A stretch of 64,000 nucleotides of DNA from Pseudomonas alcaligenes (GCF_014490745.1 NZ_LZEU01000001.1:4367501-4431500); one strand, 5' to 3'; positions 8,784 to 20,031 are shown, counted from the first letter of the stretch. A program made the numbers and translations. Notes: generated by a model from the sequence alone, not told the origin.

Positions 8784-10547
8784 CTACAGCGGCCGGGAGG
8801 CCTGCGCAGATGGCTCGCGCTGCACCACTTCGCCGCTCGGCGGCGTCGGCTTGATCAGGCTGAAGTCGATCAGGCTCTTGGGCACGGCCGGGTTGCCGAT
8901 CAGCAATGGCCGCGGGCGGAAGCTGCTGCTGACCAGGCTGCGGCTGGCATCGAACTCGTCGTAGCGCAGCCCGGCCAGGTCGGACCAGGTGTAGATCAGG
9001 TCGGCGCTGCTGTAGGGCCGCGCCAGCGCCTGGGCGAGGTCGGCAGGTTGCCCGGCCTGCCACTTGGGCGAGCGCCAGAGCATGAAGGGGATGGTGTACA
9101 TCGGGCTGGTCGGCGCCGCCTCGTTGCGCCCCAGCACCTGCGGTTTGGGTGCGTCGAACACCGCCTCGCCGTGGTCGGAGAGGTACAGCAGGAAGCCGTT
9201 CGGGTCAGTGGCGGAGAAGCGCTTGATCAGGCTGGAGACCACGAAGTCGTTGTACAGCACCGCATTGTCGTAGCTGTTGTAGGTCGGCAGCTGGTCGTCG
9301 CTGACATGCGCCGGCACGCCGCTGCGGTCGGTGAAGCGCTCGAACTCCGGCGGGTAGCGGTACTGGTAGCTCATGTGGGTACCGAGCAGGTGTACCACGA
9401 TGAACTTGCGTGGGGCAGCATCGGCCAGCACCTTGGCGAACGGCTCGAGCACATCGCCGTCGTACTGGCGGGCGTTCTGCTCGCGGTTGTTGTTCAGGTA
9501 GAACTGCTCGTCCGCCTGCTTGGAGAAGGTGGCAAGCATGGTGTTGCGCTTGGTCATGGTCTGCTGGTTGGTGATCCAGTAGGTCTTGTAGCCGGCCTGC
9601 TTCATCAGGTTGAGCAGCGACGGCGTGGACAGGTAGGCGTCCGGGTGCTCCTGGTCGGCGAAGGTCAGCACCTGCTGCAGGGCCTCGATGGTGTAGGGCC
9701 GCGGGGTGACCACGTTGTCGAACACCTGCAGCTGGTCGCGCAGCTTGTCCAGCTCCGGCGTGGTCTGCCGCGGGTAGCCGTACAGGCTCATGCGCTGGCG
9801 GTTGGTCGACTCGCCGATGACCAGCACCAGGGTCGCCGGCTGGTTGCCATGGGCGTCCTGCAGATGGCCGAGCGGCGGGATCTTCGCGTTGTCGGCCAGC
9901 AAATTCTGCATGTTGTTCAGTTGCTGCAGATACTGGTGGTAACCCACCAGCAGCTGCCAGGGAGTGGCCGGCTCGATGCGCTGCTCGAAGCCCTCCAGGC
10001 GGGCCTGGAAGTCGTCGTGCTTGCTCAGCTGGCGCAGCGCCGGATAGCCCAGGGTGGCGCCGAACAGCAGCAGGCAGGTGATTAGCGCCGCCGGGCGTGG
10101 CAGGTACACCGGACGCACCTGGCGCCACAGCAGCCAGGCGCCCAGGCCGTAGGCGGCGAAGGCCGGCAGCATCCACCAGGCGAAGTACTGCACGAAGTAC
10201 TCGCTGCTCTCCGCCAGGTTCGACTCGAACATGATGAAGATGACGCTCTGCGAGAACTCCTGCCCATAGATCAGGAAATAGCCGAAGCTGGTCAGCGAAC
10301 ACAGCCACAGCAGGCCGCCAAGCAGCGCCGCCAGGCGCCGCGTGTGGGCCGGGAACAGCAGCAGGGGAATCAGCCACAGGCCGCTGAGCAGAAAGGCCTG
10401 ACGGAAACCGGTGAAGCCGGCGGTGCCGCTCAGCTGGATCAGCAGCTGGGTCACCCCGGAGAAATACCAGAAGAACAGGAACATCCAGCCGAGCCCGGCC
10501 CAGTCGATGCCCGTGCGCTGTCGCGCGACCTTGTCCTGCTTACTCAT
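8784..10547 (-). CDS. cptA: Phosphoethanolamine transferase (CptA/EptA-like, sulfatase fold)
   Basis: About 587 residues from ATG 10547 (MSKQDKVARQ); an in-frame extension of 15 codons is possible. Five N-terminal membrane helices (about residues 15-165) are followed by a periplasmic alkaline-phosphatase/sulfatase-type domain. VIGESTNRQRMSLYGY carries the nucleophilic Thr of the GES-T signature, and YLSDHGE holds metal ligands. This is the layout of inner-membrane enzymes that move phosphoethanolamine from phosphatidylethanolamine to lipopolysaccharide core or lipid A. The symbol cptA (core-type) is by overall resemblance; assignment of the acceptor is uncertain. The ribosome site is weak. 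It is followed by a 147-bp gap to estA on the same strand. Confidence 0.82.
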   Translation of the reverse strand: MSKQDKVARQRTGIDWAGLGWMFLFFWYFSGVTQLLIQLSGTAGFTGFRQAFLLSGLWLIPLLLFPAHTRRLAALLGGLLWLCSLTSFGYFLIYGQEFSQSVIFIMFESNLAESSEYFVQYFAWWMLPAFAAYGLGAWLLWRQVRPVYLPRPAALITCLLLFGATLGYPALRQLSKHDDFQARLEGFEQRIEPATPWQLLVGYHQYLQQLNNMQNLLADNAKIPPLGHLQDAHGNQPATLVLVIGESTNRQRMSLYGYPRQTTPELDKLRDQLQVFDNVVTPRPYTIEALQQVLTFADQEHPDAYLSTPSLLNLMKQAGYKTYWITNQQTMTKRNTMLATFSKQADEQFYLNNNREQNARQYDGDVLEPFAKVLADAAPRKFIVVHLLGTHMSYQYRYPPEFERFTDRSGVPAHVSDDQLPTYNSYDNAVLYNDFVVSSLIKRFSATDPNGFLLYLSDHGEAVFDAPKPQVLGRNEAAPTSPMYTIPFMLWRSPKWQAGQPADLAQALARPYSSADLIYTWSDLAGLRYDEFDASRSLVSSSFRPRPLLIGNPAVPKSLIDFSLIKPTPPSGEVVQREPSAQASRPL

Positions 10548-10655
10548 GCCTGCCCCGCTCATAATCCCGCTATGGCCGGGGACTATGGGCAAAGCTAGGT
10601 GAAAACTTCGTCAACTGCGCAGGCCGACCGTGCCGTTCGTCCGGCCCCAAAAGCC

Positions 10656-10688
10656 AACGCCCCCGCGGGCGAGGCCGGCGGGGGCGTT
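10656..10688 (-). terminator. Probable terminator downstream of typA
   Basis: An 11-bp perfect stem (AACGCCCCCGC with its complement) and 11-base loop, followed on the minus strand by GGCTTTT. It begins 19 bases after the typA stop. The U-tail is short. Confidence 0.65.
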
Positions 10689-10707
10689 GTTTACTGCGTC
10701 AGTCCGA

Positions 10708-12525
10708 TCAGACCTTGGCGCGCTCGTAGCGCTTGCGGTCGTTCTCGTTGAGCATTTTCTTGCGCAGGCGGATCGACTTCGGCGTCACTTCCACCAGCTC
10801 GTCGTCGGCGATGAATTCCAGCGCCTGCTCGAGGGTGAACTTGATCGGCGGAACCAGGGCGATGACTTCGTCCTTGCCGGAAGCGCGCATGTTGTCGAGC
10901 TTCTTGCCTTTGGTGGGGTTGATCACCAGGTCGTTGTCGCGGCTGTTGATGCCGGCCAGCTGGCCTTCGTAGATCTCGTCGCCCGGGGCCAGGAACAGCT
11001 TGCCGCGACTCTGCAGGGTTTCCAGCGAGTAGGTCAGCGCGGTGCCGGTGGCCATGGACACCAGTACGCCGTTCTGACGGTTGCTGACTTCACCAGCCTT
11101 GATCGCGCCGTAGTGGCTGAAGGTCGAGGTCAGGATGCCGCTGCCCGAGGTCAGGGTCAGGAAGTTGTTACGGAAGCCGATCAGGCCACGCGCCGGGATG
11201 GTGTATTCCAGACGCACGCGGCCCTTGCCGTCGGGGATCATGTTGGTCAGATCGCCCTTGCGCAGGCCCATCTGCTCCATCACCGAGCCCTGGTGCTGCT
11301 CTTCGATGTCGATGGTGACGTTCTCGTACGGCTCCTGCTTCTCGCCGTCCTTCTCGATGATCACCACTTCCGGACGGCCCACGGCCATCTCGAAGCCTTC
11401 GCGGCGCATGGTTTCGATCAGTACCGACAGGTGCAGCTCGCCACGACCGGAAACCTTGAACTTCTCGGCCGACTCACCGGCTTCGACGCGCAGGGCCACG
11501 TTGTGCAGCAGTTCCTTGTCCAGACGATCCTTGATGTTGCGGCTGGTGACGAACTTGCCTTCTTTACCGGCGAACGGCGAGTCGTTGACCTGGAAGGTCA
11601 TGCTCACGGTCGGCTGGTCGACGGTCAGCGGCGGACGCGCTTCGACGTGCTGCGGGTCGCACAGGGTGTCGGAGATGAACAGCTCGTCCATGCCCGATAC
11701 GCAGACGATGTCGCCGGCTTCGGCGTCGGCTACTTCGACGCGCTGCAGGCCGGAGTGGCCCATGATCTTGAGGATACGGCCGTTACGCTTGGTGCCGTCG
11801 TCGCTGATGGCCACCACCGGGGTGTTGGCCTTGATGCGGCCGCGGGCGATACGGCCGATGCCGATCACGCCGAGGAAGCTGTTGTAGTCCAGCTGGGAGA
11901 TCTGCATCTGGAACGGGCCGTCGACGTCGACAGCCGGAGCCGGAACGTGGTCGATGATCGCCTGGAACAGCGCGTCCATGTTGTCGTCCATCTTCTCGTG
12001 ATCCAGGCCGGCAATGCCGTTCAGGGCGGAGGCGTAGACGATCGGGAAGTCCAGCTGCTCGTCGGTGGCGCCGAGGTTGTCGAACAGGTCGAAGATCTGG
12101 TCGATAACCCAGTCAGGGCGCGCGCCCGGACGGTCGATCTTGTTGACCACGACAATCGGACGCAGACCGGCCTTGAACGCCTTCTGGGTCACGAAACGGG
12201 TCTGCGGCATCGGGCCGTCCTGGGCGTCGACCACCAGCAGCACGGAGTCGACCATCGACATCACGCGCTCGACTTCACCGCCGAAGTCGGCGTGGCCGGG
12301 GGTGTCGACGATGTTGATGCTGTAGTCGTTCCACTTCAGGGCGGTGTTCTTCGCCAGAATGGTAATGCCGCGCTCTTTTTCCTGGTCGTTGGAGTCCATC
12401 ACGCGCTCGTTTTCCGCTTCTTTGCGGTCGAGGGTGCCGGACAGGCGCAGGAGCTTGTCTACCAGGGTGGTTTTGCCATGGTCGACGTGGGCGATGATGG
12501 CGATGTTGCGCAGTTTTTCGATCAC
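10708..12525 (-). CDS. typA: Ribosome-associated GTPase TypA/BipA
   Basis: 605 residues. The GTPase domain begins at the N-terminus with AHVDHGKTT (P-loop, residues 12-20), [15 protein letters not shown] (G3) and [12 protein letters not shown] (G4). It is followed by EF-G-like beta-barrel and alpha/beta domains and the BipA-specific C-terminal domain ([19 protein letters not shown]). It binds the 70S ribosome and assists assembly and translation under stress or low temperature. The length matches the family. It is a single-gene unit with its own downstream hairpin. Confidence 0.97.
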   Translation of the reverse strand: MIEKLRNIAIIAHVDHGKTTLVDKLLRLSGTLDRKEAENERVMDSNDQEKERGITILAKNTALKWNDYSINIVDTPGHADFGGEVERVMSMVDSVLLVVDAQDGPMPQTRFVTQKAFKAGLRPIVVVNKIDRPGARPDWVIDQIFDLFDNLGATDEQLDFPIVYASALNGIAGLDHEKMDDNMDALFQAIIDHVPAPAVDVDGPFQMQISQLDYNSFLGVIGIGRIARGRIKANTPVVAISDDGTKRNGRILKIMGHSGLQRVEVADAEAGDIVCVSGMDELFISDTLCDPQHVEARPPLTVDQPTVSMTFQVNDSPFAGKEGKFVTSRNIKDRLDKELLHNVALRVEAGESAEKFKVSGRGELHLSVLIETMRREGFEMAVGRPEVVIIEKDGEKQEPYENVTIDIEEQHQGSVMEQMGLRKGDLTNMIPDGKGRVRLEYTIPARGLIGFRNNFLTLTSGSGILTSTFSHYGAIKAGEVSNRQNGVLVSMATGTALTYSLETLQSRGKLFLAPGDEIYEGQLAGINSRDNDLVINPTKGKKLDNMRASGKDEVIALVPPIKFTLEQALEFIADDELVEVTPKSIRLRKKMLNENDRKRYERAKV

Positions 12526-12652
12526 GATGTCGTCTCGATTAGGGATTCTGAAAGCTGTGGCCGCGCACTTTACGCGACCGTTGTGAACCGGGGATTAAAT
12601 GGCTGGGTCGGGGGGGCGCCGGCGCCGCACTTCGGCCAGCAGCCGGGTCGTC

Positions 12653-14107
12653 CTAGCCCGGGCGATAGACGCGCACATTGGCATGTCCCTCGCTGAGCAG
12701 ATGGTGGGCATGCAGGCGGCTCATCACGCCCTTGTCGCAATACAGCAGGTACTGGCGATTGGCATCCAGCTCCTTGAAGCGACTGTTGATCGCGTAGAAC
12801 GGCAGGGTCTGCACTTCTACGCCAGGCACCGCAAGAGGTTCATCCTCGGCGGCGTCCGGATGACGAATGTCGAGAACGACCTGCCCGACCAGGGCCTCGC
12901 GTACTTCCTCGACCTGAATGTCTTCGCCCAGCTCGTCGATCACCCGATCCACGGTCATGCGCTGGGCGCGCTGCAGGGCACGCTCGAGGATGGCCATGTC
13001 GAAATGGCTCTCCTCGTTCTGGATACGCGGCAACTTGGCCCGGGTGGTCGGGTTCACCGAGATCACCCCGCAGTATTCCGGCATGTGCTTGGCGAACTCG
13101 GCGGTGCCGATCTGCGTAGCGGTGTCGATGATGTCCTGCTTGTGGCTGGCGATCAGCGGACGCAGCACCAGCATGTCGGTGGCCGAGTCGATCACCGAGA
13201 GATTCGGCAGGGTCTGGCTGGACACCTGGGAAATCGCCTCGCCAGTCACCAGCGCATCGATGCTCAGCTCCTCGGCGATGCGGGTGGCAGCGCGCAGCAT
13301 CATGCGCTTGAGCACCACGCCCATCTGGCTGTTGTCGACCTTGCCGAGAATCTCGCCCACCACTTCCTCGAACGGCACACTGATAAACAGCACACGGTGC
13401 GAACGCCCGTACTTCTGCCACAGGTAGTGGGCGACTTCCTTCACCCCCAGTTCGTGGGCGCGGCCGCCAAGGTTGAAGAAGCAGAAGTGGGTAAGCAGGC
13501 CGCGGCGCATCATCTGGTAGGCAGCCACGGTGGAGTCGAAGCCACCGGACATCAGCACCAGGGTCTGCTCCAGCGAGCCCAGCGGATAACCGCCGACGCC
13601 GTTGTGCTGGTGATGGATGACGAACAGGCGCTGGTCGCGGATCTCCATGCGCACTTCGACCTCGGGTTTCTTCAGGTCGATGCCGGCGGCCCCGCACTGC
13701 TGACGCAGCTGGCTGCCGACGTAGCGCTCGATCTCCATCGAGGAGAAGCTGTGCTTGCCGGCACGCTTGCAGCGCACGGCGAAGATCTTGCCCGGCAACT
13801 GGTCGGCATAGTGCTGCTTGCACTTCTCCAGCACGTCGTCGAAGTCGCCCAGCGGGTATTCGTTGATTTCCAGGAAGTGGGCGATACCCGGCACGCAGGT
13901 CAGACGCTCGACCATTTCGTGCAGCACGCGGGAATCCTCGACGCGAGTCTCCACTTCCAGGTTGTCCCAGACGCCGTCCACAAGGATCTCGGGGTCGAGA
14001 TCGCGCAGCACTGTGCGGATGTTCTTGCCCAGCTGGCGAATGAAGTGCTTGCGCACCGGCCGGCTCTTGATGGTGATTTCCGGGAAGACTTTGACGATGA
14101 GTTTCAT
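12653..14107 (-). CDS. thiI: tRNA 4-thiouridine synthase ThiI with rhodanese domain
   Basis: 484 residues from ATG 14107 ([19 protein letters not shown]); upstream in-frame codons to 14170 are not family-like. The order is: an N-terminal ferredoxin-like and THUMP RNA-binding region; a PP-loop ATP pyrophosphatase at about residue 187 (SGGFDST); and a C-terminal rhodanese domain whose active Cys is at about residue 457 (YCDKGVMSR). The other catalytic cysteine lies in EYCGVIS. ThiI transfers sulfur to U8 of tRNA and, with the rhodanese domain, to ThiS for thiamine synthesis. The length equals E. coli ThiI. It is divergent from glnA. Confidence 0.96.
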   Translation of the reverse strand: MKLIVKVFPEITIKSRPVRKHFIRQLGKNIRTVLRDLDPEILVDGVWDNLEVETRVEDSRVLHEMVERLTCVPGIAHFLEINEYPLGDFDDVLEKCKQHYADQLPGKIFAVRCKRAGKHSFSSMEIERYVGSQLRQQCGAAGIDLKKPEVEVRMEIRDQRLFVIHHQHNGVGGYPLGSLEQTLVLMSGGFDSTVAAYQMMRRGLLTHFCFFNLGGRAHELGVKEVAHYLWQKYGRSHRVLFISVPFEEVVGEILGKVDNSQMGVVLKRMMLRAATRIAEELSIDALVTGEAISQVSSQTLPNLSVIDSATDMLVLRPLIASHKQDIIDTATQIGTAEFAKHMPEYCGVISVNPTTRAKLPRIQNEESHFDMAILERALQRAQRMTVDRVIDELGEDIQVEEVREALVGQVVLDIRHPDAAEDEPLAVPGVEVQTLPFYAINSRFKELDANRQYLLYCDKGVMSRLHAHHLLSEGHANVRVYRPG

Positions 14108-14204
14108 GAATCCGGGCGCCGGGCGGGCTATGAAAAAACAGGGGCGCGGATTATAGCGGAAATTGCTCAAGCTTTAACCAAAAACTACATCAACCTAAAT
14201 TCAT

Positions 14205-14219
14205 GACTCAAAATGGTGC
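14205..14219 (+). promoter_or_regulatory. NtrC-binding-like site 1 upstream of glnA
   Basis: GACTCAAAATGGTGC, an imperfect match to the GCACC-N5-GGTGC NtrC operator with a good right half. It is centred about 137 bp upstream of the predicted sigma-54 start and 31 bp (about three helical turns) from site 2. The spacing closely mirrors the -140/-108 enhancer pair of enteric glnAp2. Confidence 0.6.
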
Positions 14220-14235
14220 AGGCATGCTTTTGCGT

Positions 14236-14250
14236 GCACCAAAAACGGGC
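14236..14250 (+). promoter_or_regulatory. NtrC-binding-like site 2 upstream of glnA
   Basis: GCACCAAAAACGGGC, with a perfect left half and degenerate right half of the NtrC operator. It is centred about 106 bp upstream of the predicted start, on the same helix face as site 1. Confidence 0.6.
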
Positions 14251-14323
14251 CAATGATTGCTCAAAAAATCGCCACAGGCCGCGCAAGCCTTGAGTTTCAG
14301 GGCACACGCCCATTCCGGGGCAC

Positions 14324-14338
14324 TGGCACGCAATTTGC
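14324..14338 (+). promoter_or_regulatory. Sigma-54 promoter of glnA
   Basis: TGGCAC-N5-TTGC with the invariant GG (14325-14326) and GC (14337-14338) correctly 10 bp apart. Predicted transcription starts near 14350, about 87 bases before the glnA ATG. With the two upstream NtrC-like sites it forms a complete nitrogen-controlled promoter. Confidence 0.9.
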
Positions 14339-14436
14339 TCCCTTGTGAGGCAGGTTGCCCTGAAGGACTATCCCGCCGGGCTTCACCGACTATAGAGGGC
14401 TCTTTTCTAATGAGCCTCATCCACCTGGAGGACAGC

Positions 14437-15843
14437 ATGTCGAAGTCGATTCAACTGATTAAAGAACACGACGTGAAGTGGGTAGACCTGCGCTTCACTG
14501 ACACCAAGGGCAAGCAGCACCACGTGACCATGCCGGCCCGTGATGCCCTGGACGACGAATTCTTCGAAGTCGGCAAAATGTTCGACGGTTCTTCCATCCA
14601 TGGCTGGAAAGGCATCGAAGCCTCCGACATGATCCTGCTGCCGGTCGACGACACCGCGGTTCTGGATCCGTTCACCGAAGAGCCGACCCTGATCATCGTC
14701 TGCGACATCATCGAGCCGAGCACCATGCAAGGCTACGATCGCGACCCGCGCTCCATCGCCAAGCGCGCCGAGGAATTCCTCAAGACCACCGGTATCGGTG
14801 ACACCGTATTCGTAGGCCCGGAGCCGGAGTTCTTCATCTTCGACGAAGTGAAGTTCAAGTCCGACATCTCCGGCTCGATGTTCAAGATCTTCTCCGAGCA
14901 GGGTTCCTGGAACACCGACGCCGACATCGAAGGCGGCAACAAGGGCCACCGCCCGGCCGTCAAAGGCGGTTACTTCCCGGTTCCGCCGTGCGACCACGAC
15001 CACGAAATCCGTACTGCCATGTGTAATGCCATGGAAGAAATGGGCCTGGTCATCGAAGTTCACCACCACGAAGTGGCGACTGCCGGTCAGAACGAAATCG
15101 GCGTGAAGTTCAACACCCTGGTCAACAAGGCTGACGAAGTTCAGACCCTGAAGTACTGCGTGCACAACGTGGCCGACGCCTATGGCAAGACCGCTACCTT
15201 CATGCCGAAGCCGCTGTACGGCGACAACGGTTCGGGCATGCACGTACACATGTCGATCTCCAAAGACGGCAAGAACACCTTCTCCGGTGAAGGTTATGCC
15301 GGCCTGTCCGAGACCGCTCTGTACTTCATCGGCGGCATCATCAAGCACGGTAAGGCCCTGAACGGCTTCACCAACCCGTCGACCAACTCCTACAAGCGTC
15401 TGGTTCCAGGCTTCGAAGCTCCGGTAATGCTGGCCTACTCGGCTCGCAACCGTTCCGCCTCGATCCGCATCCCGTACGTTTCCAGCCCGAAAGCCCGCCG
15501 CATCGAAGCGCGCTTCCCGGATCCGGCTGCCAACCCGTACCTGGCCTTCGCTGCCCTGCTGATGGCCGGTATCGACGGTATCCAGAACAAGATCCACCCT
15601 GGCGATGCTGCCGACAAGAACCTGTACGACCTGCCGCCGGAAGAAGCTGCCAACATCCCGCAAGTTTGCGGCAGCCTGAAGGAAGCTCTGGAAGAGCTGG
15701 ACAAGGGCCGTGCGTTCCTGACCAAGGGCGGCGTTTTCTCCGACGACTTCATCGATGCCTACATCGAGCTGAAATCCGAAGAAGAAATCAAAGTGCGCAC
15801 CTTCGTGCACCCGCTGGAATACGACCTGTACTACAGCGTCTAA
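14437..15843 (+). CDS. glnA: Glutamine synthetase type I
   Basis: 468 residues from ATG 14437, chosen because GGAGG lies 5-9 bases upstream and the mature family sequence begins here ([20 protein letters not shown]); the frame is open upstream to 14257. It makes glutamine from glutamate, ammonium and ATP. Visible blocks are [19 protein letters not shown], the ATP and metal sites ([24 protein letters not shown]) and NLYDLPPEE, whose Tyr (residue 397) is the adenylylation site of GlnE-regulated GSI-beta enzymes. Control is probably by the sigma-54/NtrC promoter upstream, with NtrB and NtrC encoded 2 kb downstream. Confidence 0.98.
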   Translation: MSKSIQLIKEHDVKWVDLRFTDTKGKQHHVTMPARDALDDEFFEVGKMFDGSSIHGWKGIEASDMILLPVDDTAVLDPFTEEPTLIIVCDIIEPSTMQGYDRDPRSIAKRAEEFLKTTGIGDTVFVGPEPEFFIFDEVKFKSDISGSMFKIFSEQGSWNTDADIEGGNKGHRPAVKGGYFPVPPCDHDHEIRTAMCNAMEEMGLVIEVHHHEVATAGQNEIGVKFNTLVNKADEVQTLKYCVHNVADAYGKTATFMPKPLYGDNGSGMHVHMSISKDGKNTFSGEGYAGLSETALYFIGGIIKHGKALNGFTNPSTNSYKRLVPGFEAPVMLAYSARNRSASIRIPYVSSPKARRIEARFPDPAANPYLAFAALLMAGIDGIQNKIHPGDAADKNLYDLPPEEAANIPQVCGSLKEALEELDKGRAFLTKGGVFSDDFIDAYIELKSEEEIKVRTFVHPLEYDLYYSV

Positions 15844-15862
15844 GTCCGTCGCGTGATGAAAG

Positions 15863-15889
15863 AGGCCTCCTTCGGGAGGCCTTTTTTTT
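15863..15889 (+). terminator. Rho-independent terminator of glnA
   Basis: An 8-bp GC-rich stem (AGGCCTCC/GGAGGCCT) with a TTCG loop and a run of eight T, 20 bases after the stop codon. Confidence 0.95.
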
Positions 15890-15975
15890 GCGCCGGCACA
15901 CGCCGCAACAGCCCCGCCCTTGCCAGCCTTGCCAGCAGATGCAAGGCTTAGCCGGGTTCCTACAGGAGTATCCGG

Positions 15976-16527
15976 ATGCGCCTGCTTACCGCCTGCCTGC
16001 TCTGCGCCCTGGCCCTGCCAGCGAGCGCCGAGATATACAAATACACCGACGCCAATGGCAACACGGTCTTCACCAACCAGAAGCCGGAAGGCCAGAGCTC
16101 CGAAACCGTTGCCCTGCCTCCGACCAATACCGTCGAAGCCCAGGCACCCAGCCGTGTCATCGCCACTCCGGACAGCCCGCCGGCTGCAGCCCAGAGCGGT
16201 TATAGCGTGCTGCAACTGACCAATCTGCCCAGCGAAGAAGCCCTGCGCGCCAACAACGGTACTTTCAGCGTCGGTGTGAATATCGAGCCCCGCCTGCAGC
16301 CAGGCCACCTCCTGCGCCTGATCCTGGATGGCGAGCCCTATGGCCTGCCGAGCAATGTGCCACGCCTGCAACTGAGCAATATCGATCGCGGCGATCATCG
16401 CCTGGCGGTTGAAGTGATCAGCGGCGCCCAGCGGATTCAGCTAAGCAACACCGTCACCTTCACCGTGCAGCGCATCAGCACCAACAGCCCGGCGCGCCCC
16501 AAGCCGACTCCGCACAGAGCCCCCTGA
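15976..16527 (+). CDS. DUF4124-domain periplasmic protein (first of a tandem pair)
   Basis: 183 residues. A Sec signal peptide (residues 1 to about 18, ending PASA) precedes a short DUF4124 domain (EIYKYTDANGNTVFTNQKP, about 19-50). A linker leads to a beta-rich C-terminal domain (about 75-165) containing RLILDGEPYGL and LSNIDRGDHRLAVEVI. The start is supported by AGGAG eight bases upstream. It forms a pair with the next gene, which has the same plan and similar motifs (NIDRGxHxL), so they are tandem paralogues. The function is unknown; the invariant place between glnA and ntrB suggests co-inheritance rather than a proven nitrogen role. Confidence 0.82.
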   Translation: MRLLTACLLCALALPASAEIYKYTDANGNTVFTNQKPEGQSSETVALPPTNTVEAQAPSRVIATPDSPPAAAQSGYSVLQLTNLPSEEALRANNGTFSVGVNIEPRLQPGHLLRLILDGEPYGLPSNVPRLQLSNIDRGDHRLAVEVISGAQRIQLSNTVTFTVQRISTNSPARPKPTPHRAP

Positions 16528-16541
16528 CCTCAAGAGCCCCC

Positions 16542-17165
16542 ATGCTACGTCCGTTGCTATACCTGCTGTTCGGCCTGGTCTGCCTAAGCGCCCAGGCCGG
16601 CGTGTACACCTACATCGACCAAGACGGCAACCGCGTCTTCACTGACCAGCCGCGCTCGGAAAATGCCGAGCAGATCAAGCTGGCGCCCTCCAACGATATG
16701 CAGGCCACCGATGTCCCGCGGCCACCGCCCACGCAGCTGGCCAACCCGCCGGAAGCGCCCTACTACCAGTTTCTGCGCATCCTGGTGCCGGAGCCGGACG
16801 CCACCATCCGCGACCTTGAAGGCAACCTGATCGTCACCCTCACCAGCGAGCCGAGCCTGCTGCCGGGGCACAACTTCCGCCTGCTGATGGACGGTAATCC
16901 GGTCGGCGATGTCGGCCGCAGCCCGGTGTTCCCGCTGCAGAACATTGATCGCGGCACCCACCAGCTCTCGGCCGAGATCATCGATGCCGACGGCCGCATC
17001 GTCGAGCGCACGCCCAGCCAGCCGTTCCACATGAAGCGCACCTCCCTGGCCGAAAAGCGCCGCGCCCATCCCTGCGAAAAAGGCGACTACGGCGTGCGCC
17101 CGGAATGCCCGCTATCCGACAAACCGGAAGAGCCGAAGGACATCCCACTGATCCCCTTCATCTGA
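16542..17165 (+). CDS. DUF4124-domain periplasmic protein (second of a tandem pair)
   Basis: 207 residues. The signal peptide (residues 1 to about 19, ending SAQA) is followed by a DUF4124 motif (VYTYIDQDGNRVFTDQPR) and a C-terminal beta-domain with RLLMDGNPVGD and LQNIDRGTHQLSAEII, parallel to the upstream gene 14 bp away. It also has a short extra C-terminal tail with two Cys (PCEKGDYGVRPECPL) that may form a disulfide. No ribosome site of note is seen, so translational coupling to the first gene is likely. Biochemical role unknown. Confidence 0.82.
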   Translation: MLRPLLYLLFGLVCLSAQAGVYTYIDQDGNRVFTDQPRSENAEQIKLAPSNDMQATDVPRPPPTQLANPPEAPYYQFLRILVPEPDATIRDLEGNLIVTLTSEPSLLPGHNFRLLMDGNPVGDVGRSPVFPLQNIDRGTHQLSAEIIDADGRIVERTPSQPFHMKRTSLAEKRRAHPCEKGDYGVRPECPLSDKPEEPKDIPLIPFI

Positions 17166-17170
17166 TCGAC

Positions 17171-17205
17171 GCAGATCAATGCACCAACATGAAGCATTGA
17201 TCTGC
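17171..17205. promoter_or_regulatory. 12-bp-arm palindrome with NtrC-like core between DUF4124 gene and ntrB
   Basis: Arms GCAGATCAATGC (17171-17182) and GCATTGATCTGC (17194-17205) are perfect complements around an 11-bp spacer. The inside reads GCACCAACATGAAGC (17181-17195), close to the GCACC-N5-GGTGC NtrC operator. It begins 6 bases after the DUF4124 stop and ends 10 bases before a TATACT (17215-17220) that could be a -10. It may be an NtrC operator that autoregulates ntrBC, an attenuator hairpin, or both; there is no T-run for a normal terminator. Confidence 0.55.
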
Positions 17206-17312
17206 ACCGATTTCTATACTCTCCCTGTTTTGGTTCACTCGAGAAATCGCTGGCTGCGCTGAAACGCAGCCTAAATGGCAGCGACAGCAGCGCACGCGCG
17301 TCTTTTCGGGGC

Positions 17313-17330
17313 TTTGGTTTGCTTCTTGCA
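17313..17330 (+). promoter_or_regulatory. Weak sigma-54-like element upstream of ntrB
   Basis: TTTGG-TTTGCTTC-TTGCA has GG (17316-17317) and GC (17328-17329) at the right 10-bp spacing, but lacks the CAC after GG. Predicted start near 17340, about 24 bases before the ntrB ATG. May be fortuitous. Confidence 0.3.
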
Positions 17331-17363
17331 TTTTCCAGCCCATCGCCGGGACTCGTACCTGCC

Positions 17364-18440
17364 ATGATCAATGACGCGCTGCACCGCCTACTGCTCGACA
17401 ACCTGACCACCGCCACCATTCTGCTCAATGCGGAACTGCGCCTGGAGTACATGAACCCGGCCGCGGAAATGCTGCTGGCCGTCAGTGGCCAGCGCAGCCA
17501 TGGCCAGTTCATCAGCGAGCTGTTCACCGAATCGCCGGAAGCGCTCAGCTCGCTACGCCAGGCGGTGGAACAGGCCCACCCGTTCACCAAGCGCGAAGCC
17601 ATGCTCACCTCCCTGAGCGGGCAGACCCTCACCGTCGACTACGCGGTGACGCCCATCCTCAACCGCGGCCAGACCCTGCTGCTGCTGGAAGTGCATCCGC
17701 GCGACCGCCTGCTGCGCATCACCAAGGAAGAGGCCCAGCTGTCCAAGCAGGAAACCACCAAGATGCTGGTGCGCGGCCTGGCCCACGAGATCAAGAACCC
17801 GCTCGGCGGCATCCGCGGCGCGGCCCAGCTGCTGGCCCGCGAACTGCCGGAAGAGAACCTCAAGGATTACACCAACGTGATCATCGAGGAGGCCGACCGC
17901 CTGCGTAACCTGGTCGACCGCATGCTGGGCTCGAACAAGCTGCCCTCGCTGGCCATGACCAATATCCACGAAGTGCTGGAGCGGGTCGGCAGCCTGATCG
18001 AGGCGGAAAGCCAGGGCAGCATCACCCTGGTGCGCGATTACGACCCGAGCATCCCGGACGTGCTGATCGACCGCGAGCAGATGATCCAGGCCGTGCTCAA
18101 TATCGTGCGCAACGCCATGCAGGCGTTGTCCGCGCAGAGCGACCTGCGCCTGGGCCGCATCAGCCTGCGCACCCGTACCCTGCGCCAGTTCACCATCGGC
18201 CACACCCGCCACCGCCTGGTGGTGAAGATGGAAATCATCGACAACGGCCCGGGCATCCCGCAGGAACTGCAGGAAACCATTTTCTACCCCATGGTCAGCG
18301 GGCGCCCCGACGGCACCGGCCTGGGCCTGGCCATCACCCAGAACATCATCAGTCAGCACCAGGGCCTGATCGAGTGCGAGAGCCATCCGGGCCATACCGT
18401 GTTCTCGATCTTCCTGCCCCTGGAACAAGGAGCTTCTTAG
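17364..18440 (+). CDS. ntrB: Nitrogen-regulation sensor histidine kinase NtrB (GlnL)
   Basis: 358 residues from ATG 17364 (MINDALHRLLLDNLTTA), the usual family start; the open frame extends 15 codons upstream. The order is: N-terminal PAS domain (about 5-115); dimerisation/phosphoacceptor with GLAHEIKNPLGG (His at about residue 141); and a HATPase with the N box (NIVRNAMQAL), G1 (DNGPGIP) and G2 (GTGLGLAI). There are no membrane helices, so it is cytosolic and expected to be governed by PII protein. It phosphorylates NtrC, encoded 2 bp downstream. The upstream palindrome and possible sigma-54 element are candidate controls. Confidence 0.95.
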   Translation: MINDALHRLLLDNLTTATILLNAELRLEYMNPAAEMLLAVSGQRSHGQFISELFTESPEALSSLRQAVEQAHPFTKREAMLTSLSGQTLTVDYAVTPILNRGQTLLLLEVHPRDRLLRITKEEAQLSKQETTKMLVRGLAHEIKNPLGGIRGAAQLLARELPEENLKDYTNVIIEEADRLRNLVDRMLGSNKLPSLAMTNIHEVLERVGSLIEAESQGSITLVRDYDPSIPDVLIDREQMIQAVLNIVRNAMQALSAQSDLRLGRISLRTRTLRQFTIGHTRHRLVVKMEIIDNGPGIPQELQETIFYPMVSGRPDGTGLGLAITQNIISQHQGLIECESHPGHTVFSIFLPLEQGAS

Positions 18441-18442
18441 TC

Positions 18443-19876
<1,434 letters not shown>

Positions 19877-19902
19877 GCCGCACGCTTAGCAGCGCACCCT
19901 AC

Positions 19903-19932
19903 AAACGGGCCCAGCAGGGCCCGTTTGTTTTT
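19903..19932 (+). terminator. Rho-independent terminator of ntrBC
   Basis: A perfect 10-bp stem (AAACGGGCCC/GGGCCCGTTT) with AGCA loop, followed by GTTTTT. Confidence 0.93.
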
Positions 19933-20014
19933 CCCGGGCCGGTAAATCCTGCCCGCAATACGCCCCGGTCAGTTCCTCTCCGCCCCGACAGGAAATGCTC
20001 CAGAGCAATGCACC

Positions 20015-20031
20015 TGCACCAGCCTGTTGCA
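20015..20031 (+). promoter_or_regulatory. NtrC-binding-like dyad upstream of the NrsZ-type RNA
   Basis: TGCACC-N5-GTTGCA, a near-symmetric match to the NtrC operator, centred about 135 bp before the predicted RNA start. This distance is similar to that of the distal glnA site. Another GCACC lies just upstream. Confidence 0.55.

Noticed and set aside
10630..12696. 688-residue plus-strand open frame
   Set aside because: Antisense of typA, whose minus-strand product is a full-length, unmistakable TypA.
14407..16398. 663-residue minus-strand open frame
   Set aside because: Antisense of glnA and the DUF4124 gene.
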